A DNA stretch of 36,515 nucleotides. Origin: Hyphomicrobiales bacterium (GTDB taxonomy: Bacteria; Pseudomonadota; Alphaproteobacteria; Rhizobiales; Beijerinckiaceae). Both the position numbers and the translations under genes were made by a program. The stretch lies in NCBI GenBank assembly GCA_019247605.1, contig JAFBAS010000080.1:1-36515 (forward strand), in the 5' to 3' direction. This document shows, one piece after another, positions 1 through 9,110 of the stretch (position 1 is its first letter; each line of letters begins with the position of its first letter). Below the pieces are notes generated by a model. It was not told the DNA's origin, searched no databases, and saw only the letters and a program-made list of their open reading frames with translations.

Positions 1-95
1 GCCTCGAGCACCTCCTCGACGAGGACCGGGACGTGGGAGGGGCCCTCGATCTCAGCGCCCATTTCTTCGTCCCACGGCCGAGCCGCGGCCTTCAT
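1..95 (-). CDS. rsmH: RsmH (MraW), 16S rRNA C1402 N4-methyltransferase, 5' end only
   Basis: Only the first 31 codons lie in the window; the gene runs off the left edge. The minus strand reads from an ATG at 95 into MKAAARPWDEEMGAE and then SHVPVLVEEVLEA, which matches the conserved N-terminal 'H-x-PVLLxEVLxxL' opening of RsmH, the SAM-dependent enzyme that N4-methylates C1402 of 16S rRNA in the ribosomal P site. A GAGGAG Shine-Dalgarno lies just upstream of the ATG at 95; a second in-frame ATG at 62 is a weaker alternative. In most proteobacteria rsmH is the second gene of the mraZ-rsmH-ftsL-ftsI-mur cluster, so the division and cell-wall genes probably continue to the left. No mraZ is visible upstream. 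The call rests on the short N-terminal motif only. Confidence 0.8.
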   Translation of the reverse strand, partial: MKAAARPWDEEMGAEIEGPSHVPVLVEEVLE

Positions 96-401
96 GTCTC
101 CTCGCCTGTCGTGAGGTTTCGCCATCATGCCGAGGCGTTGCGCCTCGACATTCACGCCGCTCAGCCGTGGGCGTGCCATCGACGCGCCGTTCAAATCTCG
201 CGCGCCGTTTGCCTTGTTGGCCTTCGGCATAAAAGCGCTGGGCTCGACAAGCATGGCTCTCGCTCGGAGTCGTAGGGGTGTGCCGTCGAGCGGCCATAAG
301 GATCGAACTCTCCTGATGTCGATATCAACTCCTTAATCTTAAGGAACGGTTTCATCGGCGCGGCCCACACGGGCTCGTGACAGGTATTTCGGCCATGGTG
401 A
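96..401. other. rsmH-rnpB intergenic region, no gene recognised
   Basis: About 300 bases between the 3' end of rnpB and rsmH. I translated both strands mentally looking for MraZ, which usually precedes rsmH, and found nothing that resembles its N-terminus or AbrB-like repeats. The minus-strand reading frames here are arginine-rich and look non-coding. A short inverted repeat, CCTTAA-N2-TTAAGG, sits at 331-344; its function is unknown. The rsmH promoter must lie here or rsmH is co-transcribed from rnpB. Confidence 0.5.
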
Positions 402-802
<401 letters not shown>

Positions 803-807
803 TGCCT

Positions 808-836
808 CGGATATGGGCATCGGGGCGGGGCGTCAA
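808..836 (-). promoter_or_regulatory. rnpB promoter
   Basis: On the minus strand TTGACG (836-831), a 17-base spacer and TATCCG (813-808). Initiation about six to seven bases downstream would fall at about 802, exactly at the first base of the P1 helix of RNase P RNA. This agreement between two independent predictions makes the call fairly firm. Confidence 0.7.
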
Positions 837-917
837 CAGACCGCGATGAGCCAAAGTTCGCGCAGCAGTCGAGGACCTTCGTTGATGGTCACTCCCACCC
901 AGAGGACGAATGGACGC

Positions 918-951
918 TTGACATCTGTTTCCTATAGGAGACATATGTCTC
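918..951 (+). promoter_or_regulatory. Toxin-antitoxin promoter and palindromic operator
   Basis: TTGACA (918-923) is a perfect -35 element. Within the likely -10/start region lies a perfect 14-bp palindrome, GAGACATATGTCTC (938-951), ending immediately before the toxin ATG at 952. The Shine-Dalgarno AGGAG (936-940) overlaps its left end. Type II antitoxins with a helix-turn-helix normally bind such palindromes to repress their own operon, so this is the expected operator for the downstream antitoxin. The -10 hexamer itself is not obvious (ACATAT at 17-base spacing). Confidence 0.6.
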
Positions 952-1245
952 ATGGTCGAAGTCCGCACGACTGAAATCTATGACAAATGGTTCGCGAAAC
1001 TTCGTGACCGTAAAGCGAAGGCAACGATCGATATTCGCGTGCAGCGCTTGTCGAAGGGGCACGTCGGAGACGCCGAGCCGGTAGGGAATGGCGTGAGCGA
1101 GCTGAGAATCCATTACGGCCCAGGATATCGGGTGTACTTCGTACGGTCCGGCAAGTCCCTGGTCATTCTGTTGTGCGGTGGCGACAAGAATAGCCAAGCA
1201 CGCGACATTAGGACCGCTAAGGCCTTAGCCTCTCATCTGGAGTGA
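952..1245 (+). CDS. Type II toxin, RelE/HigB-like (putative addiction-module killer protein)
   Basis: A 97-residue basic protein of the RelE/ParE superfamily, in the 'putative addiction module killer' subgroup (Gp49/HigB-like). Features visible are the N-terminal helix with FAKLRDRKAKATID, the core VGNGVSELRIHYGPGYRVYF, and the C-terminal LVILLCGGDKNSQARDI, which together are the hallmark order of this subgroup. Members of this fold are usually ribosome-dependent mRNA endonucleases; catalytic details cannot be confirmed here. The gene is first in a two-gene operon, with the antitoxin starting five bases after its stop, an order (toxin first) typical of higBA. It sits between rnpB and thiC, away from obvious mobile genes. 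Confidence 0.85.
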   Translation: MVEVRTTEIYDKWFAKLRDRKAKATIDIRVQRLSKGHVGDAEPVGNGVSELRIHYGPGYRVYFVRSGKSLVILLCGGDKNSQARDIRTAKALASHLE

Positions 1246-1250
1246 CGGAA

Positions 1251-1562
1251 ATGGCGAAGATCAAGACGACGCCCAAAATCAAGACGACACCTTGGAACCC
1301 CGCGGACAATATTGAAACGCCGGAAGACGTGGTCAACTACATCGAGGCGGCGCTCGAGGATGGTGATCCGGACACCATCATCGCGACGATTGGATGGATT
1401 GCGCGCTCGCGCGGCATGGCACAGATCGCGCGCGAGGCGCATGTCAGCCGAGCGAGCCTTTACAAGTCATTGAACGGAGTGAGCAAGCCTGAATTTGGCA
1501 CCATTCTCAAGGTTATGAACGCACTTGGGGTGCGGTTGCGCGTCGAGGCTATGGCGCGATGA
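1251..1562 (+). CDS. Antitoxin, HigA-like helix-turn-helix (putative addiction-module antidote protein)
   Basis: A 103-residue partner of the upstream toxin. It carries the family's conserved N-terminal segment PEDVVNYIEAALEDGDPDTIIATIGWIARSRG (in part about residues 22-54) followed by an Xre/Cro-type helix-turn-helix, MAQIAREAHVSRASLYKSL, and the C-terminal GTILKVMNALGVRLRV. This architecture matches antidote proteins that bind the toxin and repress the operon. I chose the ATG at 1251 because GGAG at 1239-1242 gives an eight-base spacing; a GTG at 1242 that overlaps the toxin stop is possible and would add three residues. The palindrome at 938-951 is its likely DNA target. Confidence 0.85.
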   Translation: MAKIKTTPKIKTTPWNPADNIETPEDVVNYIEAALEDGDPDTIIATIGWIARSRGMAQIAREAHVSRASLYKSLNGVSKPEFGTILKVMNALGVRLRVEAMAR

Positions 1563-1598
1563 AGATGATGAGGTGAGCGGTGGCATCGAGCCCCGTGG

Positions 1599-1630
1599 GG
1601 CCCTCATTTTTGTGCCCCAAATGAAGGGCC
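1599..1630 (+). terminator. Hairpin after the toxin-antitoxin operon, possible terminator
   Basis: GGCCCTCATTT pairs with AAATGAAGGGCC with one bulged base around a ten-base loop; flanking GCGGTG (1577-1582) and CACCGC (1632-1637) can extend the structure. No U-run follows, so termination would have to be by another mode, or the structure has another role. It separates the toxin-antitoxin unit from the thiC promoter. Confidence 0.4.
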
Positions 1631-1679
1631 TCACCGCCGCCGCAAGTGCTATTTGGAGATGACACCGAGGCGCCAGCCA

Positions 1680-1708
1680 TTGACAAGCGCGCGCGATCGC
1701 TCACATTG
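1680..1708 (+). promoter_or_regulatory. thiC promoter
   Basis: TTGACA (1680-1685) with CACATT or ACATTG at 16-17 bases (1702-1708). Transcription would begin at about 1713-1715, the first base of the P1 helix of the TPP aptamer, so the leader would start directly with the riboswitch. Confidence 0.5.
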
Positions 1709-1712
1709 AGGA

Positions 1713-1828
1713 TTGTCCGAGGGGTGCCGCGGCGGTCGCGGCTGAGACGGAAGCCCTGGGTCCTTCTTCTGGCTCCAGGTGATCCGAACCCTTCGAACCT
1801 GATCCGGGTCATGCCGGCGAAGGGACTG
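1713..1828 (+). promoter_or_regulatory. TPP (THI-box) riboswitch
   Basis: The leader contains the hallmark TPP aptamer blocks in order: GAGGGGTGCC, GCTGAGA (1741-1747), an optional P3a stem CCTGG/CCAGG (1755-1759 with 1775-1779), then CGAACCTGATCCGGGTCATG and CCGGCGAAGGGA. P1 closes by GTCC (1715-1718) pairing with GGAC (1823-1826). Thiamine pyrophosphate binding is expected to lower expression of the downstream thiC. The aptamer ends about 60 nt before the thiC start, and the start region GCGCGGGGAG can pair with GC-rich leader sequence; no terminator with a U-run is seen, so control is more likely at translation initiation. That last point is inference. Confidence 0.95.
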
Positions 1829-1847
1829 GACGTTTGCAGCCCCCTGA

Positions 1848-3767
<1,920 letters not shown>

Positions 3768-3780
3768 AGCGGCCCGCGAA

Positions 3781-3808
3781 ACGGCGTGCTCGCATCCGAG
3801 CACGCCGT
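3781..3808 (+). terminator. Perfect 12-bp hairpin after thiC
   Basis: ACGGCGTGCTCG (3781-3792) pairs perfectly with CGAGCACGCCGT (3797-3808) across a CATC loop, 13 bases after the thiC stop. No U-run follows. It may be a weak intrinsic terminator, or an mRNA-stabilising stem at the thiC 3' end that sets different levels for thiC and the transporter genes. Confidence 0.55.
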
Positions 3809-3828
3809 GCGTCGAAAGCATCGGTCTC

Positions 3829-4563
3829 GTGGCTCAAGCGCCGCTTCTCGTGGTCGAGGACCTTCACGCCGGCTATCAGAGCGGCGTCGACATCCTGCAA
3901 GGGCTTTCTCTCGAGGTCGCGGAAGGCTCGGTCACGCTGGTCATCGGTCCCAATGGCGCAGGCAAATCCACCTTGCTCAAGACGATCTTCGGCTTCCTCA
4001 AGCCGCATCAAGGCCACATCCGCTTGCGAGAGGATGAGATCACCAGCCGGGCGCCGCACGGGTTGAAACGGCTCGGTGTGAGTTACATGCCGCAGGAGAT
4101 CAACACCTTTCCGCTCTTGTCGGTCGAGGAAAACCTGCGCATGGGCGCATGGGTCTTCCGGCGCGACAAACGGAGGGTCCAGGCACGGCTTCAGCGCATT
4201 TACGACGTCTTCCCGGTGCTCGCCGAAAGGCGCAAGGCGGCGGCCGGCGATCTCTCAGGCGGCCAGGGCCGCATGTTGTCCGTCGCGCGCGAGATGATGG
4301 CTCAACCGCGCTTGCTGCTCGTTGACGAGCCGACGGCCGGGCTCGCTCCGGCGCTCGTCGACCAGGTCTACGACCTCTTGACGCAGGCGCGGCGTGAGCT
4401 GGGGGCGACGATCCTTCTCGTCGATCAGAATATCGAGGATGCGGTCGCGAAGGCCGATCACGTCTACATGCTCAATCTGGGGCGCCTCAAGGCGCAAGGC
4501 CCGGCGGCCGAATTCACCGCGGCTCGAACGCGCGAGCTCATCCAGGAGTGTCTCCTCGGATGA
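3829..4563 (+). CDS. LivF-type ABC transporter ATPase (branched-chain amino acid / amide uptake family)
   Basis: A 244-residue ATP-binding subunit. Walker A GPNGAGKST at residues 40-48, signature LSGGQ at 142-146, and Walker B LLLVDEP at 162-168 are intact. The spacing and phrases such as SYMPQEINTFPLLSVEENL, YDVFPVLAERR and DEPTAGLAPALV place it with LivF rather than LivG. Such subunits energise import of branched-chain amino acids, amides, urea or related small molecules. It starts at GTG 3829 with only a weak upstream GAAAG, and its stop overlaps the permease start by four bases (ATGA), so the two are translationally coupled. No LivG, LivH or LivK partner is adjacent, so the transporter is incomplete here. 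The substrate cannot be told from sequence. Confidence 0.88.
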   Translation: MAQAPLLVVEDLHAGYQSGVDILQGLSLEVAEGSVTLVIGPNGAGKSTLLKTIFGFLKPHQGHIRLREDEITSRAPHGLKRLGVSYMPQEINTFPLLSVEENLRMGAWVFRRDKRRVQARLQRIYDVFPVLAERRKAAAGDLSGGQGRMLSVAREMMAQPRLLLVDEPTAGLAPALVDQVYDLLTQARRELGATILLVDQNIEDAVAKADHVYMLNLGRLKAQGPAAEFTAARTRELIQECLLG

Positions 4564-5516
4564 AGGAGGCGGCGCCCAAAGGGCTCGCCTGGCGCCGCGC
4601 GGCCACCCTTGCGGCCGTGGTCGGTCTCGCGCTCCTCGCCATCACGCCCTTCGTCTCGGATTATGGTCTGCATGTGCTGATCACGAGCCTTTACTACACC
4701 ATCCTCGCGGCGAGCTGGAATTTGCTCGCTGGCTTCACGGGTCAGTTCTCGCTCGCGCAACAGGCCTTCGCCGCGATCGGTGCGTACACGTCGGGACTCG
4801 TCACGACGCTATTCGATCTGCCGCCCAGCGTCGGCATTTTTTGCGGCGTCGCTTTCTCCGCGCTTCTCGGCCTTTGTCTCGGGCGCCTCGTATTGCGGAT
4901 GCGCGCCATCTACCTCGCGATCGCGACCTGGGCTTTTGCCGAGACCGTCCACATCCTTCTTACAGCGGCCTATTCCCTTACGCGTGGCGAGCTTGGCCTC
5001 ACGGTGCCGCCCCTCGTCGAAGGGCTTTCGCCGCGCGGATTCTACGTGGTGTTCGTGCTGGTGACGCTTGCCTGCGTGCTCTTGATGTACGCCATGCTCC
5101 GCTCACCGCTCGGTATCTTCATGCGCGCCATCCGCGACGACGAGTTGCGCGCCGAGAGCCTCGGCATCGATGCAACCCGCATCAAGACCTTGGTCTTCAC
5201 TGCCTCGAGCGCCTTTGCCGGCCTCGCGGGCGCGCTCTATGCCCATTACGTGGTCGTGCTCTCGCCCCAGATCGCCGATTTCAGTGAGATGGCGAAGCTC
5301 GTCATCATGACCGTGGTGGGCGGGCTCGGCACTTTCGCGGGCCCGCTGATCGGCGCCGGGCCGATCCAGGTCCTCAACCTCTATCTCGCGAAATATGGCG
5401 AGTGGGACATGGTGATCTTTGCGCTCGTGGTGATCGCGTTGATGCGCGCCAATCGAGGAGGCCTCGTCGATCTCCTGACAAAATTGAGGCTCAAGACGCA
5501 GTTGCCTTCACGCTGA
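4560..5516 (+). CDS. LivM-type ABC transporter permease
   Basis: A 318-residue inner-membrane protein with repeated hydrophobic segments beginning at about residue 15 (AATLAAVVGLALLAITPFV) and the LivM/LivH signature region SWNLLAGFTGQFSLAQQAFAAIGAY, followed by MRAIYLAIATWAFAE and the EAA-like cytoplasmic loop FMRAIRDDELRAESLGID. It would form the membrane channel for the ATPase encoded immediately upstream. The ATG at 4560 overlaps the stop of that gene; AGGAG at 4544-4548 is its likely ribosome site, and a GTG at 4548 is an alternative. A LivH homologue normally pairs with LivM, and none is present nearby. Substrate unknown. Confidence 0.87.
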   Translation: MKEAAPKGLAWRRAATLAAVVGLALLAITPFVSDYGLHVLITSLYYTILAASWNLLAGFTGQFSLAQQAFAAIGAYTSGLVTTLFDLPPSVGIFCGVAFSALLGLCLGRLVLRMRAIYLAIATWAFAETVHILLTAAYSLTRGELGLTVPPLVEGLSPRGFYVVFVLVTLACVLLMYAMLRSPLGIFMRAIRDDELRAESLGIDATRIKTLVFTASSAFAGLAGALYAHYVVVLSPQIADFSEMAKLVIMTVVGGLGTFAGPLIGAGPIQVLNLYLAKYGEWDMVIFALVVIALMRANRGGLVDLLTKLRLKTQLPSR

Positions 5517-5590
5517 AGCGAAACCGTGCCGGTTGCACCTCCTGTTGCGTCACTTTAAGCTTGAAATAATTTTTCGCTGACGAGGCTTCC

Positions 5591-7126
5591 ATGATCCACT
5601 CGCTTTCGCGCAGATCGCTTCTGGGCACGACAGCGCTCGGCTTTTTCGGTGCTCGTTCGCTGGCGACAAGCCTCGAGGCTTATGCTGCGGAGCTCGACAG
5701 CGTCGCCATCGGCTGGCCGCAAGATGTGCCGAGCTGGGATCCGAACCAGCGCTTCGTCCCGGACGCGCAGCCGATCTTCAAGATGGTGTTCGATCAACCG
5801 CTCGATCAGGATCCGAAGCTCGAGCTGATCCCGAACGTGGTGAAATCCTGGCAACTCTCTGCCGACGCCAGAAGCCTCCCGATCGAGCTTCGCGACGACG
5901 TGGTCTTCCACAACGGCGACAAGATGACGAGCGCGGATTTCCGCTACACCTTCTTCGAGCGGATCAAGGCTGGACACAAGGTCGACATCGCGAATTCCTG
6001 GCGCAAGGTCACCGATATCGAGATCGTCTCCCCGACGAAGGCGGTGATGCGTTTCGATTCGCCCGCACCGACGGCGCCGCAATGGCTCGCTTTTCTCGGG
6101 AGCTACGTGGTCCCGAAGGACTACATGGAAAAAACAGGGGTCGACGGCTTTCGTGAAAAGCCGGTGGGGTCAGGCCCCTTTCGGCTTGCCGAATACCAGC
6201 TCAACGCGCGCATCGTGCTCGAGCGCAATGTCAGCTATTGGGGTCCGAAGCCGAAAATGCGCCGCGTCACCTTCGAGATCATCAAGGACCCATCAGCGCG
6301 CGTCGCGGCGATCCAATCCGGAGAGGTCGACCTCACGGTCTCGGTGCCAGTGCGCGAGGTGCAGCGCCTCAAAAGCGAGCCCGGTGTTTCGGGCGAGCTT
6401 AATCCGATCACGCGGGTCATCCTGCTTCAGGTGCGCAACGATCTCGGCTTCTCGGATGAGAATGTGCGGCTCGCCGCGCATCACGCGATCGACAAGAAGG
6501 CGCTCTCGCAAGCCTTCTACGGCGGCGCCGCCGTGCCGCTCTCGGTGCCGGCAACGCCGGGCACTGCCGCCTACCTCGACGATTACCGCTTCAGCTACGA
6601 TCCCGAGCTCGCCAAGCAGCTCTTGGCAAAATCGGGCTATTCGACCGAGAAGCCCGCGAAATTCACCTTTGCCTCGACGAACGGCAACTTCCCTTCCGAT
6701 TACGATATCGCGCGCGCTTTGGTGCAGATGTGGAAAAAGGTCGGCATCGAAGCCGATCTCGAGGTGATCGAATACGCAAAATATTTCGAACTCAACCGCG
6801 GCGCCAAGCTACCCGAGGCGACGCTCTACAGCTTCGACAACGCGACAGGCGATCCTGAGATTTTCGCCGGGTATCTGTTGAATCCCAAAATGCCATTCTC
6901 GGCGTGGAAAGGAATGGAGATCGGCCAACGCGCCATCGATTTGTTCAACGTCGCGAATTACGACGAGCGCGTCGCGGGCTACAAGGCGCTCAACAAGGAC
7001 GCGGTCGAGAGCGGCGCGTCGATTCCTCTCTTGCAGAGCGTGCAGACGCTCGTGCGCAAGAAAAATCTCACCTACACGCGCTACGAAAACGGCTGGGTTC
7101 GCGCCGACACCATGGCGTGGGGATAG
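5591..7126 (+). CDS. Dipeptide/oligopeptide-family ABC transporter substrate-binding protein (SBP_bac_5)
   Basis: A 511-residue periplasmic binding protein. The N-terminus SRRSLLGTTALGFFGARS resembles a twin-arginine signal, with likely cleavage after AYA at about residue 34. Family 5 features include SWDPNQ, LIPNVVKSW, VVFHNGDKMTSADFRYTFFER, the 'VGSGPFRLAEY' block, and VRLAAHHAIDKKAL. These proteins bind peptides, nickel, opines, glutathione or sugars, so the ligand cannot be named. It opens a complete importer: the two permeases and the double ATPase follow on the same strand. The 95-base gap to the first permease contains a large imperfect hairpin, which often marks higher expression of the binding protein than of the membrane parts. 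A 74-base gap separates it from the LivM-type gene. Confidence 0.92.
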   Translation: MIHSLSRRSLLGTTALGFFGARSLATSLEAYAAELDSVAIGWPQDVPSWDPNQRFVPDAQPIFKMVFDQPLDQDPKLELIPNVVKSWQLSADARSLPIELRDDVVFHNGDKMTSADFRYTFFERIKAGHKVDIANSWRKVTDIEIVSPTKAVMRFDSPAPTAPQWLAFLGSYVVPKDYMEKTGVDGFREKPVGSGPFRLAEYQLNARIVLERNVSYWGPKPKMRRVTFEIIKDPSARVAAIQSGEVDLTVSVPVREVQRLKSEPGVSGELNPITRVILLQVRNDLGFSDENVRLAAHHAIDKKALSQAFYGGAAVPLSVPATPGTAAYLDDYRFSYDPELAKQLLAKSGYSTEKPAKFTFASTNGNFPSDYDIARALVQMWKKVGIEADLEVIEYAKYFELNRGAKLPEATLYSFDNATGDPEIFAGYLLNPKMPFSAWKGMEIGQRAIDLFNVANYDERVAGYKALNKDAVESGASIPLLQSVQTLVRKKNLTYTRYENGWVRADTMAWG

Positions 7127-7138
7127 GCGCTCCGCGCC

Positions 7139-7208
7139 GTGAAATGTGAGCGGTGAAGAGTGAGGAGCGAAGTCTTACCCTTTTCACGCGTCACTTTTCA
7201 CCTTTCAC
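7139..7208 (+). repeat. Imperfect inverted repeat between binding-protein and permease genes
   Basis: A 25-base arm starting GTGAAATGTGAG at 7139 matches 19 of 25 positions of the reverse complement of the arm ending at 7208 (CCTTTCAC). The arms are built of repeated GTGA/TCAC units. The transcript would fold into a long imperfect stem with a loop of about 20 bases. Likely roles are 3'-end protection of the binding-protein mRNA or partial termination. Confidence 0.55.
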
Positions 7209-7221
7209 TTTTTGAGCAGGC

Positions 7222-8241
7222 ATGATCGTTCAGCTCCTCGGCCTTTTCGGCAGGCGGCTCGTCGTCGCGATTCCAATCCTCTTGATCGTCTCCGCGCTTG
7301 TATTCGTGGTGCTGCGCGTGCTTCCCGTCGATCCGGCCGCGATGTCGATGCCCCCGAATGCCACCCAGGCCGAGATCGAGCTGAAGCGCCAGGAGATGGG
7401 GCTCGATCGCCCGCTTCCGGAGCAATACGCCATTTGGCTCGGCAGAACCGTGAGAGGCGATCTCGGCGCCTCGATCCATTTTCGTCGCGCCGTCTCCTCG
7501 CTGATCGCCGAGACCTTGCCGGCGACCGTCGAGCTCGCGCTCCTTGCCATGCTGATCGCCGCTGGGCTTGGCTTTGCCGGCGGGCTCCTGCTCTTTCATC
7601 TGCGCGGTACCTGGCGCGGTGAGGCCGCCGACCTCGGCTCGACCGTGCTGATGTCGGCGCCCGACTTTCTTTGGGGCCTGATGTTCATCCTCGCCTTCGG
7701 CGTCCTTTGGCCTCTCTTGCCCTTCACGGGCCGGCTTGCCTCGAGCTTCGCACGGCCGGTGCATACAGGATTTCTCCTGCTCGACACCTTGATCGAGGGG
7801 CGCCCTGACATGTTCCTCGACGCCCTCAAACACATGATCTTGCCGGCGACCGCGCTCGGCCTTGCTTTCTCGGTGCCGATCATGCGCGTCTTGCGCTCGA
7901 CCCTCTTCGAGGTCGAGCAGGCCGATTACATTCGCCAGGCGCGGCTTCGCGGCGTTTCGGAAAGCCGCATCCTTTTGCGCCATGCGCTGAAGAACGCGAT
8001 CTTGCCAACCTTGACCTTGATGGGCGTGCAGTTCGGCTTCCTTTTCGGCGGCACCCTCCTCATCGAGGTGATCTACTCTTACCCGGGGCTCGGCAACCTC
8101 ATGGTGGACGCCGTGCGCAACGCCGATTTGCCGATCATCCAGGCCGTTGCCCTCGCCTACGCCGCCGTCGTCCTCATCATCAACATCGTCGTCGATGGGC
8201 TCTATCTCGTGCTCAATCCACGCCTGAGGAGCGCTCGATGA
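7222..8241 (+). CDS. ABC transporter permease, DppB family
   Basis: A 339-residue inner-membrane permease of the dipeptide/oligopeptide/nickel family. The N-terminus FGRRLVVAIPILLIVSALVFVVLRVLPVDP is the typical first membrane segment with the conserved 'R..P.DP' end; GLDRPLPEQYAIWLGRTVRGDLGASI is the usual periplasmic region. The EAA loop reads EQADYIRQARLRGVSESRILLRHALKNAILPT, where the G at the expected distance contacts the ATPase. The C-terminal LIEVIYSYPGLGNLMVDAVRNADLPIIQA is also characteristic. Its stop overlaps the next permease start (ATGA). It pairs with the DppC-type protein to form the channel. Confidence 0.93.
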   Translation: MIVQLLGLFGRRLVVAIPILLIVSALVFVVLRVLPVDPAAMSMPPNATQAEIELKRQEMGLDRPLPEQYAIWLGRTVRGDLGASIHFRRAVSSLIAETLPATVELALLAMLIAAGLGFAGGLLLFHLRGTWRGEAADLGSTVLMSAPDFLWGLMFILAFGVLWPLLPFTGRLASSFARPVHTGFLLLDTLIEGRPDMFLDALKHMILPATALGLAFSVPIMRVLRSTLFEVEQADYIRQARLRGVSESRILLRHALKNAILPTLTLMGVQFGFLFGGTLLIEVIYSYPGLGNLMVDAVRNADLPIIQAVALAYAAVVLIINIVVDGLYLVLNPRLRSAR

Positions 8242-9110
8242 GCAGCCGGCCCGTGAAAAAGGCGCTCGGGTTCTTGCGCTCCGGGCGCGTGCTCGTGGGC
8301 GCCGCGCTCGTCGGTATCGTGCTGTTCAGCGCGCTTTTCGCACCGATCCTCGCGCCGCACGATCCGCAGGAGCAAAATCTCGTCGCCACGCTGGTGCCGC
8401 CGGTCTGGTCGGTGGATGGCGACCCGACCTACCTTCTCGGCACAGATTCGCTCGGGCGCGACGTTCTCTCGCGACTCCTGCATGGCGCGCGGGTCGCGAT
8501 GACCGTCGCCGTCCTCGCATCGTTGGGCGCGATGCTCGTCGGGGCGACGCTTGCGCATCTCGGCGGATATTTCGGCGGCAAGCTCGATTGGCTGATCGGA
8601 CGCGCCGTCGATGTGTGGATGTCCTTCCCCCCCGTGGTGCTGTCTCTCGTGCTGATGACCGGCCTCGGTGCCGGGATATCGAGCGTCATCCTGGCTATCG
8701 TGCTCGTCGACTGGACGCGCTTTTGCCGCGTGCTGCGCGCCGAGGTCCTGGTGACGCGCCATCAGGATTATGTCGCGGCCGCACGGCTCGTCGGCTTCAG
8801 CCACTGGCGCACCCTCACGCGCGAGATTCTGCCCGCGACCCTGCCGCTCCTGATCACGCTTTTGAGCATCGAGATGGGAATCGCGGTTATCGTCGAGGCC
8901 ATCCTCTCCTTCGTCGGCATGAGCGTCGGCGCCAATCAATCGGCCTGGGGGCAGATGATCGCCGACGCGCGCCAGACCATTTACGAATCCGGTTGGAATC
9001 TCCTGCTGCCCATGCTCGCCATATTTTTCACCGTGCTCGGCTTCAACCTTCTGGGGGATGGGCTGCGGCGCACGCTCGATCCCCGCTTGCTGCAGGCGCG
9101 CGAGCTGTGA
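8238..9110 (+). CDS. ABC transporter permease, DppC family
   Basis: A 290-residue permease. The N-terminal membrane segment is followed by LAPHDPQEQNL and LGTDSLGRDVLSRLLHGARVAMTVA, the diagnostic DppC/OppC block. The EAA loop reads HQDYVAAARLVGFSHWRTLTREILPATLP, and the C-terminus ends with NLLGDGLRRTLDPRL, as usual for the family. The ATG overlaps the DppB stop and its own TGA overlaps the GTG of the ATPase gene, so all three membrane/ATPase parts are translationally coupled. It should form the heterodimeric channel with the upstream DppB protein. Confidence 0.93.
   Translation: MSSRPVKKALGFLRSGRVLVGAALVGIVLFSALFAPILAPHDPQEQNLVATLVPPVWSVDGDPTYLLGTDSLGRDVLSRLLHGARVAMTVAVLASLGAMLVGATLAHLGGYFGGKLDWLIGRAVDVWMSFPPVVLSLVLMTGLGAGISSVILAIVLVDWTRFCRVLRAEVLVTRHQDYVAAARLVGFSHWRTLTREILPATLPLLITLLSIEMGIAVIVEAILSFVGMSVGANQSAWGQMIADARQTIYESGWNLLLPMLAIFFTVLGFNLLGDGLRRTLDPRLLQAREL

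Noticed and set aside
331-344. CCTTAA-N2-TTAAGG as a CtrA site
   Set aside because: CtrA full sites need a seven-base spacer between TTAA halves; here it is two.
96-401. A degenerate mraZ upstream of rsmH
   Set aside because: No frame shows the MraZ N-terminus or its repeated AbrB-like motif, and the space is too short for the full gene of about 430-450 bases.
8588-9106. N-terminal extension of the double ATPase into the permease gene
   Set aside because: The extra residues overlap dppC out of frame and have no homology; the GTG at 9107 with a four-base overlap fits the family N-terminus.
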